DNA of 19,148 nt from Euryarchaeota archaeon SCGC AAA252-I15 (GCA_000402775.1 AQSC01000032.1:1-19148); one strand, 5' to 3'; positions 1 to 6,404 are shown, counted from the first letter of the stretch. Notes: generated from the sequence alone by a model not told the origin. A program made the numbers and translations.

Positions 1-104
1 GACCTAACGTCCTGGGGGAAACCTCCAGAAATTAAGATATGTGAATACAAGACGAAAAACACCCGCTTGCGGGCGGGCCCCAAAAAAAAGGCCGGCTTTC
101 ATCA

Positions 105-365
105 ATGCGGGCTAAAGCCCACAGTATTCAGCCGACAAGGGTAATAAACATCTCCCCTAATTATATTGAACCAGAGAGTCTGGGGGAAATTTCCGAATGC
201 AATAAATTAAGACCACGCCAAATTAGAGAGTATTGTACTGATTTTGCCAGAGCCTACCAATACGTGATCAGAGAAAACAAGACCGACTGTAAAGTATTTG
301 ATATTCCAATAGACTCTCAAAGAACTCTGAATGCCTGTGAATATTGGGCTTCAAGAAAACCGTGA
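105..365 (+). CDS. Orphan small protein in first cassette-like module
   Basis: An 86-codon open frame that I do not recognise. The product is soluble and mixed in charge, has three cysteines, and ends in a basic Lys-Pro. No signal peptide or membrane segment is visible. The start is uncertain: there is no Shine-Dalgarno sequence before the ATG at 105, and a GC-rich, hairpin-prone stretch (63-78 and 107-120) sits around it, while in-frame stops at 33-35 and 42-44 bound the frame upstream. Its position, directly before a CTTCGG-type hairpin and the palindrome at 441-540, is the same as that of the plus-strand cassette genes further on, which is the main argument that it is real. It could also be the remnant of a longer gene. 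Confidence 0.4.
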   Translation: MRAKAHSIQPTRVINISPNYIEPESLGEISECNKLRPRQIREYCTDFARAYQYVIRENKTDCKVFDIPIDSQRTLNACEYWASRKP

Positions 366-440
366 TAATATTCTTGTGCCCCCCGCATACTCTGCGCTCC
401 TTCCAGTCGCTTGCTTCGCTCCCCTTCGGGTCGCTCAGTC

Positions 441-540
441 GGTTAACAGCGGCCATACGACTCACTTCCCTTCGGCTCGTATCGCCCAAATCCTTTCGCC
501 TTCAGCTCAAGGACTTCGCATAGCCGCTTTTGTTGTTAGC
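441..540 (+). repeat. attC-like recombination site 1
   Basis: Imperfect palindrome of 100 bases after the first module. The left arm reads TTAACAGCGGCCATACGA; the right arm reads TTCGCATAGCCGCTTTTGTTGTTAGC in two pieces (TTCGCATAGCCGC, then TTTTGTTGTTAGC). TAACA pairs with TGTTA and GCGGC with GCCGC, and the right arm carries extra unpaired bases, as attC right arms do. The centre folds into further hairpins (ATACGA...TCGTAT and TCCTT...AAGGA). The AAC...GTT ends match the invariant ends of integron attC sites; the rest of the R' box does not match the textbook GTTRRRY exactly. An unrelated family of 3'-end palindromes is the main alternative. Confidence 0.6.
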
Positions 541-655
541 AGGAATATTACTCGGCACGCCCCTACTTGCCTGTTATTAGAGTTGACCCAAGAAAATGGT
601 TTTTAGTAGGAAAATACGGAGACTAGCATTTTAATTCAATAATGAATATCTTATT

Positions 656-1618
656 ATGCGTTTGTTCTTTTACCTGATTATCGGTCTTCTGCTTTATACT
701 ATTGGGTGTGTCTCTCAATTTCCGCGAGAGGAGACAATAGAAACGGAAGATACCTCGGCCTGTGATTTGATTAAGGAGCAAGACCGGAAAGACCACTGTT
801 ACAGGAATATTGCCTTACGTTCTAATGACTCTTCTATATGTGATATAATCCAAACTCAAGTAGAGAAGGATATCTGCTATCGTTGGATTGGGGCTTGGAC
901 GGGGAATTTATCCATTTGCGACAAGATCGTGGGGGAAAATGATAAAAACCACTGCTACGGCGCAATCGGGAGGTTGTTGAATAACCTGTCATTCTGCGAA
1001 GGATTGAATGATCCCCTGCTAAAGGATTCATGTATTCTTGGTGTCGCATCTGTAAGAAATGACGTTTCATTGTGTGAAAGAATCAATAATTCAAAGTATA
1101 ATCAATCGAAAAGGGATTCATGTTTCCGGAGCAATGCGGTATCAAAAAATGATCCCGCATTATGCGAGAATATAATCTTTATTGAGACAAGGGATACTTG
1201 CTTTAGGGACATAGGCAATGCATTAAATGACCCGTCCCTCTGCGCTCGCATTGAAACAAAGTATCAATACAACGACGATGACTGCTACAAACATATTGCA
1301 ATTGAATTGAGTGATCCATCATTATGCAGTAAAATACGAAAACAGGGTTACATGGATCAATGTAACTTGGCTATTGCTAGGAAAATCAATGATTCAGTTT
1401 TGTGTGGGAAAATAGAGCACAACATAACTAAAAGCAGATGTTACATGGCTCTCGCTTATGCATTAGGCGAACCAGCATTATGCGGTTGGATAGAGGATTT
1501 GAGCAGTAGGGATAATTGTTATTTTGAGATTGCTGATTTATCATGTGAGCCCAAACTATGTGAAGAGGTTAGTAATACCTACGAAAAAAGCCAGTGCATT
1601 CTGAATACACGAGGTTGA
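656..1618 (+). CDS. Cys-repeat surface lipoprotein
   Basis: A 320-residue exported protein. Residues 1-18 form a signal peptide with a lipobox-like end (YTIGC), so the mature protein is probably anchored by lipid at Cys18. The rest is about ten degenerate repeats of roughly 29-33 residues, each with a pattern like D-x-S-L-C-x-x-I followed by D-x-C-Y-x-x-I-A. The two cysteines per unit suggest one disulfide per repeat in a solenoid-like helical array; that is inference. Similar Cys-pair repeats occur in secreted proteins of DPANN archaea, with no known function. The stop overlaps the longest possible frame of the next gene, so the two are probably co-transcribed. The start is the first ATG, right at the signal peptide. 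Confidence 0.8.
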   Translation: MRLFFYLIIGLLLYTIGCVSQFPREETIETEDTSACDLIKEQDRKDHCYRNIALRSNDSSICDIIQTQVEKDICYRWIGAWTGNLSICDKIVGENDKNHCYGAIGRLLNNLSFCEGLNDPLLKDSCILGVASVRNDVSLCERINNSKYNQSKRDSCFRSNAVSKNDPALCENIIFIETRDTCFRDIGNALNDPSLCARIETKYQYNDDDCYKHIAIELSDPSLCSKIRKQGYMDQCNLAIARKINDSVLCGKIEHNITKSRCYMALAYALGEPALCGWIEDLSSRDNCYFEIADLSCEPKLCEEVSNTYEKSQCILNTRG

Positions 1619-1623
1619 AAGAG

Positions 1624-2343
1624 ATGAGTGGAGAGAATGACAAACAAAAAAAGAGACGTGTACACCTCAGTATCCTACTAGGATTTATTTACAGCCTAGG
1701 GGTCATATTCGCCGGCCTCTTTCAATATTCCTTTGGATATCCAGTCTTGTGGATTGTAGTATTCGGCCCCTCCATCGTCACTTTTGGTTTATTTGCCTAC
1801 ATCCCCCTGGAAGAAGTCATTGGTTCAAGTTTGTATTTTTTGGTTGTAACAACATTTCAGATAATATTTTGGGTTTCACTTCCAGTCCTATTACACAAAA
1901 AGAAGATAACTGTTAGAACCCTAGCCACTATTTTCATCCTCTTGTGGGTAATTAGTTACTTCACAATCATCGAACCTGAATCAAAAAAATTTCACGGGTA
2001 TGTAAGGTCTGAAGGCTTTGAAAAAATCAAGCCCATACATGTTTTGATGACTTTAACATCCGATGGCAACTTCACAGGAAGTTTTGACAACGTGGCAGTG
2101 GGGGAAATAATGGTTAACAAAAGTGGATTAAGGATATTCGACGGAGTTGAATGCGAGACTTATACTGTAGATAAAGATGTTGTAGAACCAGGCGACATGT
2201 TCAAAATCAGTGCAAGCGGATGCAGGAAAGGTGTGATAGGCGAAGCATACAAACTACACATCACAATACCATATACTCGGACAATAAAAAACAAAACCAC
2301 AACATCTGTGGAGCAAGGATACATCAAGGGCCCAATTGGCTGA
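1624..2343 (+). CDS. Multi-pass membrane protein with C-terminal extracellular domain
   Basis: I choose the ATG at 1624 (the frame opens at 1594 but that would run into the lipoprotein gene); a weak GAAAGAG lies just before it. The 239-residue product has a basic N-terminus (KQKKRR), four likely membrane segments in the first 120 residues, and a C-terminal domain of about 110 residues with two cysteines (VECETY, SGCRKG). The pattern PGD-x-F-x-I-x-x-S-G-C ... Y-x-x-x-I-T-I-x-Y ... G-x-I-x-G-P is a domain end I know from archaeal secreted and class III signal-peptide proteins, probably a beta-sandwich. Function unknown. A decayed tandem copy follows immediately. Confidence 0.75.
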   Translation: MSGENDKQKKRRVHLSILLGFIYSLGVIFAGLFQYSFGYPVLWIVVFGPSIVTFGLFAYIPLEEVIGSSLYFLVVTTFQIIFWVSLPVLLHKKKITVRTLATIFILLWVISYFTIIEPESKKFHGYVRSEGFEKIKPIHVLMTLTSDGNFTGSFDNVAVGEIMVNKSGLRIFDGVECETYTVDKDVVEPGDMFKISASGCRKGVIGEAYKLHITIPYTRTIKNKTTTSVEQGYIKGPIG

Positions 2344-2351
2344 TTAAACAA

Positions 2352-2370
2352 ACAATTGAAATTCAATTGT
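2352..2370. terminator. Perfect 9-bp palindrome after membrane protein gene
   Basis: The 19 bases ACAATTGAA-A-TTCAATTGT form a perfect inverted repeat, starting nine bases after the stop codon of the membrane protein gene and followed by ATTTTA. It may end or stabilise the upstream transcript. It is AT-rich, so a weak structure is likely. Confidence 0.35.
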
Positions 2371-2395
2371 ATTTTACTAGAATGAGGTAAAAAAA

Positions 2396-3084
2396 GTGGA
2401 TAAGGAAAATAAGGTACGCAATAGTCTATTAGGGTTTTTTTATGGCTTTTGCGCATTTTTTATATAGTTGGGTTTTTTTGGACATTCATATTTATTGTAT
2501 GTGTTTTTTGGCCCTGCTCTTTTGACGTTTCATCTATTAGTTAACATAATTCCTTCCACACTGTTAACGTTTTGGGTCGGGGTATCCATTTTGTTATTAA
2601 ATTCGATTATCTGGATTGCACCCCTCTACCTGTTGTCTAAGAGAAAAATCAGCGGCAAAACATTTGCTGTGTTCTTTATCCTCCTCTGGATGGTGAGCTA
2701 CTCTATGATTATACAACCAAATCAAAGATTTTTCGCGGAAGTACGAGGACTAATGGATTTGTGAGGATTAAACCCGGACTTGCTGAGACAGTTATGACAT
2801 CTGAGGGCGACTTCACAACAGTTTTTATCAACGGAGCAGGCGTGGATTTAATAGTTAATGGTAGTGAGTTAAGGATGTTTAACGGTGTTGAATGCAAGTC
2901 TTATAGTGTAGATGATGTTGCTATTGCACCTCATGATGAGTTCGAAATCAGGGCAAGTGGGTGTGGGAAGGGCGTGCCGGGAGACGTGTACAAGCTTCAG
3001 ATCACAATACCCTACACATTGACTATGGGAGATGCAACTGCCACCTACACCGAGAAAGGATATATTATTGGTGTTTTTGAGTAA
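2396..3084 (+). pseudogene. Decayed tandem copy of the membrane protein
   Basis: Reading from the GTG at 2396 (preceded by GAGGTA) gives an N-terminus ending GFFYGFCAFFI, then an in-frame TAG at 2465-2467. The same frame continues with LGFFGHSYLLYVFFGPALLTF and more membrane segments to a TGA at 2762-2764. The remainder, from VRIKPG to YIIGVFE, lies one base back in another frame (2761-3084). The assembled product aligns end to end with the gene at 1624-2343: LLWMVSY against LLWVISY, FNGVECKSYSVD against FDGVECETYTVD, ASGCGKG against ASGCRKG, YKLQITIPYT against YKLHITIPYT. So this is a duplicate with one stop and one frameshift. Two separate expressed pieces are possible but less likely. Assembly error could explain one lesion, hardly both. 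Confidence 0.7.
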
Positions 3085-3143
3085 AAAATGGGGGCGTGCC
3101 TGCGTCATACTGACCCCCTGTCGGAGGTCGTCCCTTCGGGATT

Positions 3144-3240
3144 CTGCTAACAGCGACTAAACGGCTCCGCTATCGCTCCGTCCAATTTTTTCTTCCGGCT
3201 TCCGCCTCCAAAAAAACTTCGTTCACCCGCTTTTGTTAGT
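3144..3240 (+). repeat. attC-like recombination site 2
   Basis: Left arm GCTAACAGCGACTAAACGG, right arm TTCGTTCACCCGCTTTTGTTA followed by GT. TAACA/TGTTA, GCG/CGC and AACG/CGTT pair. The centre contains a clear hairpin in which TTTTTT...GGC pairs with GCC...AAAAAA. A small CCC-TTCG-GGG type hairpin stands just upstream (3132-3140). The last 60 bases are identical to those of site 5 (5933-5992). It closes the module holding the lipoprotein and membrane protein genes. Confidence 0.62.
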
Positions 3241-3325
3241 TGCAATTCCCTCGGGCGCCTTAGGGTTTGCTTTCACTTGCGAAGACGCTTGAAGAAGGTC
3301 TATTCTTTTTTTTGAAAGGTTTTCG

Positions 3326-4318
3326 TTAGTCAAGTGGAAAGTAGATGATTCGTACGAGGAGGTAAGTGAAGTACAGTCCTATCAGGTAGACGCCACCTAT
3401 TTTCCCCAGCACCCCTTTTGTTTTTATCAGGTAGGCGAGAAGTAAGGCAGCAGTAATGGTTTCCATGGGTAGGTCCCAGTAAACTAACGGCTTAGGCACC
3501 CAGTAGGTGGATATCAAGGCACCCCCGCCAATGGCTACTAGGGGATTGGTTATGTTACTCCCTATTAGTGTTCCCAGGGATATTCCGGTTGCCCTCTCCC
3601 GTATCCCGAACAAGGCGGTGAATAGTTCAGGCGACGCCGAAGCAACGCCCAAGCTGACTACCCCAATAAGGGAGCCACCCAATCCAGTTAGAGTAGTAAT
3701 CTCTTGCACAGCCGAAAGCAGGAAGTTCGCGCTCACAAAGATCAAGGCAATGCAAGCCAGTGATAAGGCGATATCTTTCCTGATGTGTTCGCTTCGGTCC
3801 ACTCTCCCGTATCTCCTGATGGTGTGACGTTCTTCCCTCTTGTAGAGGAATGCCATGTAGGCGATGAACGTCCCGAATAGGATTAAACCATCTATTCTAG
3901 AGTATACTCCATCCCACCCTAGGATAATGCACATGAGGGTGGTGCCTATCATAGGCAGGTAAGCAGTCTTAAGGAAATCCTTTTCAAACTTTAAGCCGCC
4001 CATGAGTAACACAACCAAGCCCAAAACGAAAGTCTGCTGGATGACGTCGGAGCCGATGTTAGCACCCAACACCGTCGCCGAAGCAACTTCATAGTTCAGT
4101 TTGCCTGAGAGGATGCCCAAGGAAGCGGCTAGGTGAGAGGATATCTCTGGTATGCTAGTGGACACAGAAAACACCACTAATCCACCAAAAGTATCCGAGT
4201 AACCGTAATGGTCGAGTATGCGATGCATCCTCCTGACGGCTATCTGGGCGCATGTCATCAAAACCAACAGTGACGCGAGAGCCAGCAGAATATTGGCTGT
4301 CAAACCCTCCAGAATCAT
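3326..4318 (-). CDS. CaCA-family sodium/calcium (cation) exchanger
   Basis: A 330-residue integral membrane protein with about ten hydrophobic segments. It shows the two internally duplicated alpha repeats of the Ca2+/cation antiporter superfamily: the first around residues 46-95 (STSIPE at 53-58, then GANIGSD) and the second around 216-262 (SASPE at 227-231, then GSNITNP). The glutamates of the two PE motifs, Glu58 and Glu231, are the expected cation ligands. A charged cytoplasmic loop of about 25 residues (KREERHTIRRYGR) separates the halves. It probably exchanges Na+ or H+ for Ca2+ or a similar cation; the ion is not decided by sequence. It is the only gene in the cassette-like region read against the others, and it has its own promoter. 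The start is the ATG at 4318, with a TATA box at leaderless distance. Confidence 0.88.
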   Translation of the reverse strand: MILEGLTANILLALASLLVLMTCAQIAVRRMHRILDHYGYSDTFGGLVVFSVSTSIPEISSHLAASLGILSGKLNYEVASATVLGANIGSDVIQQTFVLGLVVLLMGGLKFEKDFLKTAYLPMIGTTLMCIILGWDGVYSRIDGLILFGTFIAYMAFLYKREERHTIRRYGRVDRSEHIRKDIALSLACIALIFVSANFLLSAVQEITTLTGLGGSLIGVVSLGVASASPELFTALFGIRERATGISLGTLIGSNITNPLVAIGGGALISTYWVPKPLVYWDLPMETITAALLLAYLIKTKGVLGKIGGVYLIGLYFTYLLVRIIYFPLD

Positions 4319-4343
4319 ATTTAACTATACCGACTATGCCAAT

Positions 4344-4351
4344 TAAATATA
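4344..4351 (-). promoter_or_regulatory. TATA box of the exchanger gene
   Basis: On the minus strand TATATTTA lies 26-33 bases before the ATG at 4318, the spacing expected for a leaderless archaeal transcript. It sits between two copies of AGTCGGTATA, one on each side of a short AT-rich spacer, which might be an operator. The antisense-oriented gene thus does not depend on transcription from its neighbours. Confidence 0.55.
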
Positions 4352-4416
4352 CCGACTGAGCCATAATTACAAGAAAACTGCAGCAACAACAAAAGTTCAT
4401 GGCGCCCTCGAAAACT

Positions 4417-4433
4417 CTACGCCTTCGGCGTAG
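4417..4433. terminator. GC hairpin before attC-like site 3
   Basis: CTACGCC-TTC-GGCGTAG is a perfect 7-bp stem. Equivalent small hairpins stand in front of the other palindromes: GGGCT-GAT-AGCCC at 5275-5287 and AGCC-TTC-GGCT at 5884-5894. A role in ending transcription or in folding of the single-stranded site is possible. No T-tract follows. Confidence 0.45.
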
Positions 4434-4453
4434 CACTCACTATCGTTCGGGAC

Positions 4454-4547
4454 AGATAACAAGCGGCTAAACGAGAAAATCCTGTGGATTTCCCCCAAAT
4501 TCGGCTCCTTCGTCACCGAAATTCGTTCACCCGCTTTTGTTTAGCCG
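4454..4547 (+). repeat. attC-like recombination site 3
   Basis: Left arm ATAACAAGCGGCTAAACGA, right arm TTCGTTCACCCGCTTTTGTTT. AACA/TGTT, AGCGG/CCGCT and AACGA/TCGTT pair, with extra unpaired bases in the right arm. The centre has two hairpins, GAAAATCC...GGATTTC and TTCGG...CCGAA. It ends in GTTTAGCCG, the exact reverse complement of CGGCTAAAC in its own left arm. Of the five sites this one most resembles bacterial cassette attC sites as I know them. Confidence 0.65.
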
Positions 4548-4599
4548 TAATTTGCGGGGCGAAAATAGTATTTTTGTCTGTAATAGTTTATAATTTAGT

Positions 4600-5244
4600 A
4601 TGGGAATCAAAACTAGGGGGCAGAGGTTAAAACATTTTGATGAGAGGGCAGAGGAATTTAAAAAAGTCCTTGACATTGGACTTGAGGATATGCCAGCTGA
4701 TGGAGGTTACAGGAGAGTAATACACGATGGGAGGAGAATGAAGGTTGGGACAGGTAAGCATAAACGATTGATTGAAAAACACCACCCACCTGAAACACGA
4801 TTAGCTGCAGTTGCCACAGACAGTTTAATGACTTTATTTTTTCGGAAGGGTAATCCAGAGCATTACTTAATTGGGGATATTAGAAGTACGAAAATCGGTG
4901 ATATACAAGAATACGTCAACTGTCCCTCGCTTAAATTACTTATGGGTTATCTCTGGGCTAAAAAACATGTTGAAGGATTAAATGGGAGGGAAACGATTAG
5001 AAGATTGCAGTCCCTTAGGACAGGCCTCTCAACAAAAGACAACTTACCACAAACACAAGAAGAATGGCAGCTATGTAAACAATTTTCAAAAAAATATCCA
5101 AGCATAACTTATGAAAAACTCGATTCAGTAGTTGAAGAAATGCAGCCACACCTAGAAGAAATAAGGTTTGACTTCAAGCCAACAAGTTTCATAATACTAG
5201 GCCAAAAGGATACGCAAATCAGAATAGGAATAGTCGACTCCTAA
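4600..5244 (+). CDS. Orphan cassette protein, 214 residues
   Basis: I do not recognise this family. The product is soluble, Lys/Glu-rich and begins MGIKTRG. Residues 38-62 are strongly basic (RRVIHDGRRMKVGTGKHKR), which could bind nucleic acid, but no known motif is present. The middle (residues 95-135) looks helical and the last 25 residues look like beta strands (TSFIILG, QIRIGIV). The codons are AT-rich compared with the core genes after 10870, as expected of an acquired cassette. It starts 53 bases after attC-like site 3 and ends about 60 bases before site 4. An AT-rich stretch (4566-4597) before the ATG may hold a promoter; there is no clear Shine-Dalgarno sequence. Confidence 0.65.
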   Translation: MGIKTRGQRLKHFDERAEEFKKVLDIGLEDMPADGGYRRVIHDGRRMKVGTGKHKRLIEKHHPPETRLAAVATDSLMTLFFRKGNPEHYLIGDIRSTKIGDIQEYVNCPSLKLLMGYLWAKKHVEGLNGRETIRRLQSLRTGLSTKDNLPQTQEEWQLCKQFSKKYPSITYEKLDSVVEEMQPHLEEIRFDFKPTSFIILGQKDTQIRIGIVDS

Positions 5245-5304
5245 TAAAAAAAAATCGCCCCGCAACTCAACGTCGGGCTGATAGCCCTCCCCAGCCTTAC
5301 AGGG

Positions 5305-5392
5305 AATATAACAGCATCTAAACGGGAATTTCTTCGAATTCCCCCAAATCCTCGCCTTCAGCGGGACTGTGTTTACCCACCGTAGTTATATG
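5305..5392 (+). repeat. attC-like recombination site 4 (divergent)
   Basis: Left arm AATATAACAGCATCTAAACGG, in two parts AATATAAC and AGCATCTAAACGG; right arm TGTGTTTACCCACCGTAGTTATAT, in parts TGTGTTTACCC and GTTATAT. ATATAAC pairs with GTTATAT and TAAAC with GTTTA, while the GCGG/CCGC segment of the other sites is lost. The centre carries a 7-bp hairpin, GGGAATT-TCTTCG-AATTCCC, and the CCCCCAAATCC string also seen in site 3. It is the weakest member by sequence but has the same position and layout. Confidence 0.5.
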
Positions 5393-5453
5393 ACATGCCA
5401 AATGATTTATTAATCTTTAATGTAATTATTAATGAGGGACACTAGGTTATTTT

Positions 5454-5840
5454 ATGGGAAAAGAAAAAACAGTTTGGTATGTTAATTATGCCGTTGAAAC
5501 AAGTCGAACGAAGCAGGGAATAGATGTTGTTGATGCTGTTGTAAAAGGTAGAGATGTTAGGCAACCCGGTACTACGTTTCTTGATGTCCAATTAATGAAT
5601 CTACCCGAGGAAATAGCACGCGAAAAAGCAAGGTTATATGAAGAAATCCAGGCTCCCTTACCTTTAGATCCCGCGGAAAGGGATGTATTAAGGGGAAAAA
5701 AGGATGAGTATGGTGGAATCAGAAGTGAGGAAACAGTAACACTCCACGCCCCCCCAACATCGGGATTAGAGATAGGGCAAATTTATGAAAAGATCCCAAG
5801 TGGACCAGGAATATCAATAATTCCTGAAAAAGAAAAATAA
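5454..5840 (+). CDS. Orphan cassette protein, 128 residues
   Basis: Not recognised. It is soluble and acidic to neutral. It begins MGKEKTVWYVNYAVETS, which looks like a beta strand opening, has a charged helical stretch around residues 50-68 (EEIAREKARLYEEIQ), and a Pro-rich C-terminal part ending IIPEKEK. No cysteines, signal peptide or membrane segment is present. It is an independent module between attC-like sites 4 and 5. The upstream stretch 5400-5450 is very AT-rich (TTTATTAATCTTTAATG) and probably contains its promoter. The ATG at 5454 has no strong Shine-Dalgarno sequence. Confidence 0.62.
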   Translation: MGKEKTVWYVNYAVETSRTKQGIDVVDAVVKGRDVRQPGTTFLDVQLMNLPEEIAREKARLYEEIQAPLPLDPAERDVLRGKKDEYGGIRSEETVTLHAPPTSGLEIGQIYEKIPSGPGISIIPEKEK

Positions 5841-5903
5841 CCGTATATATTATCAGCGGGCACGCCCCCTTCCAATCTGGCTCAGCCTTCGGCTTCATCT
5901 CGC

Positions 5904-5994
5904 ATGACAGCGGCTAAACGACCCACTCCGTTCGTCCAATTTTTTCTTCCGGCTTCCGCCTCCAAAAAAACTTCGTTCACCCGCTTTTGTTAAT
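5904..5994 (+). repeat. attC-like recombination site 5
   Basis: Left arm TGACAGCGGCTAAACGA, right arm TTCGTTCACCCGCTTTTGTTA. ACA/TGT, AGCGG/CCGCT and AACGA/TCGTT pair. The centre has the same T6...A7 hairpin as site 2, and positions 5933-5992 are identical to 3179-3238. A CAGCC-TTC-GGCTT hairpin lies just upstream. This is the last site of the array; beyond it (5995-6157) there are about 160 bases without a gene, then the tRNA. Confidence 0.62.
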
Positions 5995-6106
5995 CTAATG
6001 CTAAAGAAAAGGCCAATACCCCACTTAGTTAGCATGCGCGAATACCCCACCCAGCCACCTTATATGGAATAATAAGGAGAAAAATAACGGGAGATTTTAC
6101 GGCTAG

Positions 6107-6114
6107 AAAAAAAA
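6107..6114 (-). terminator. Oligo-T terminator after tRNA-Ile
   Basis: On the minus strand a run of eight T lies 44 bases after the tRNA 3' end, the usual kind of archaeal terminator. A perfect palindrome, ACCCCTAGGGGT (6141-6152), lies between the two. Confidence 0.5.
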
Positions 6115-6157
6115 GCGTTGTGTTTTTCCTATCTTATATTACCCCTAGGGGTTTTGT

Positions 6158-6378
6158 TGGTCCCGATGGGATTTGAACCCATGACTTCTCGATATCGGAA
6201 GCGAGGCTTTAACAAGCCTCCTTCAACCCCACCCTTTTTCTTTGGGGGTGAAGCACGGCGAAATCTTTAATGGACTTCGCGTGCGCGAAAACTGTGCGTT
6301 TTCGTCGCACCTTTCTTTTATGGGAAAAGAAAGGGGCTCTATCAGTCGAGCGCTCTAACCAACCTGAGCCACGGGACC
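6158..6378 (-). tRNA. tRNA-Ile(GAU) with a 146-base intron at 37/38
   Basis: The 5' exon is 6378-6340: acceptor GGTCCCG, D-arm GCTC...GAGC, anticodon stem CTCGA, loop CTGATA. The 3' exon is 6193-6158: A38, TCGAG, variable AAGTC, T-arm ATGGG-TTCAAAT-CCCAT, acceptor CGGGACC and discriminator A. All stems pair perfectly. The anticodon is GAU (isoleucine) and CCA is not encoded. The intron (6339-6194) sits between positions 37 and 38, the standard archaeal site. A relaxed bulge-helix-bulge can be drawn: loop bases 32-35 against TCCG near the intron 3' end with one mismatch, and AGC against GCT on the intron side. The intron is unusually long and almost wholly hairpins: a 10-bp stem at 6310-6334, a GAGGCTT/AAGCCTC stem at 6203-6220, and others between. 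Confidence 0.92.
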
Positions 6379-6404
6379 TTCGTGAAGTAATAATTATGCG
6401 GCAT

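Noticed and set aside
1..30. A further attC-like site at the left edge
   Set aside because: ACCTAAC at 3-9 would fit an R'' box, but no matching right arm with GTTA follows before the first gene.
331..606. A 91-codon gene overlapping the first attC-like site
   Set aside because: It translates the palindrome itself; composition is dictated by the repeat and no start signal is present.
2465..2467. Pyrrolysine at the in-frame TAG of the duplicated membrane gene
   Set aside because: The gene also has a frameshift downstream, and the intact paralogue has an ordinary residue there; no pyrrolysine genes are in view.
441..5994. CRISPR array
   Set aside because: The repeats are 90-100 bases, palindromic, 0.6-2.7 kb apart and separated by genes; there are no short regular spacers and no cas genes.
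6194..6339. C/D box guide RNA inside the tRNA-Ile intron
   Set aside because: No RTGATGA or paired CTGA boxes can be found; the intron is a row of plain hairpins.
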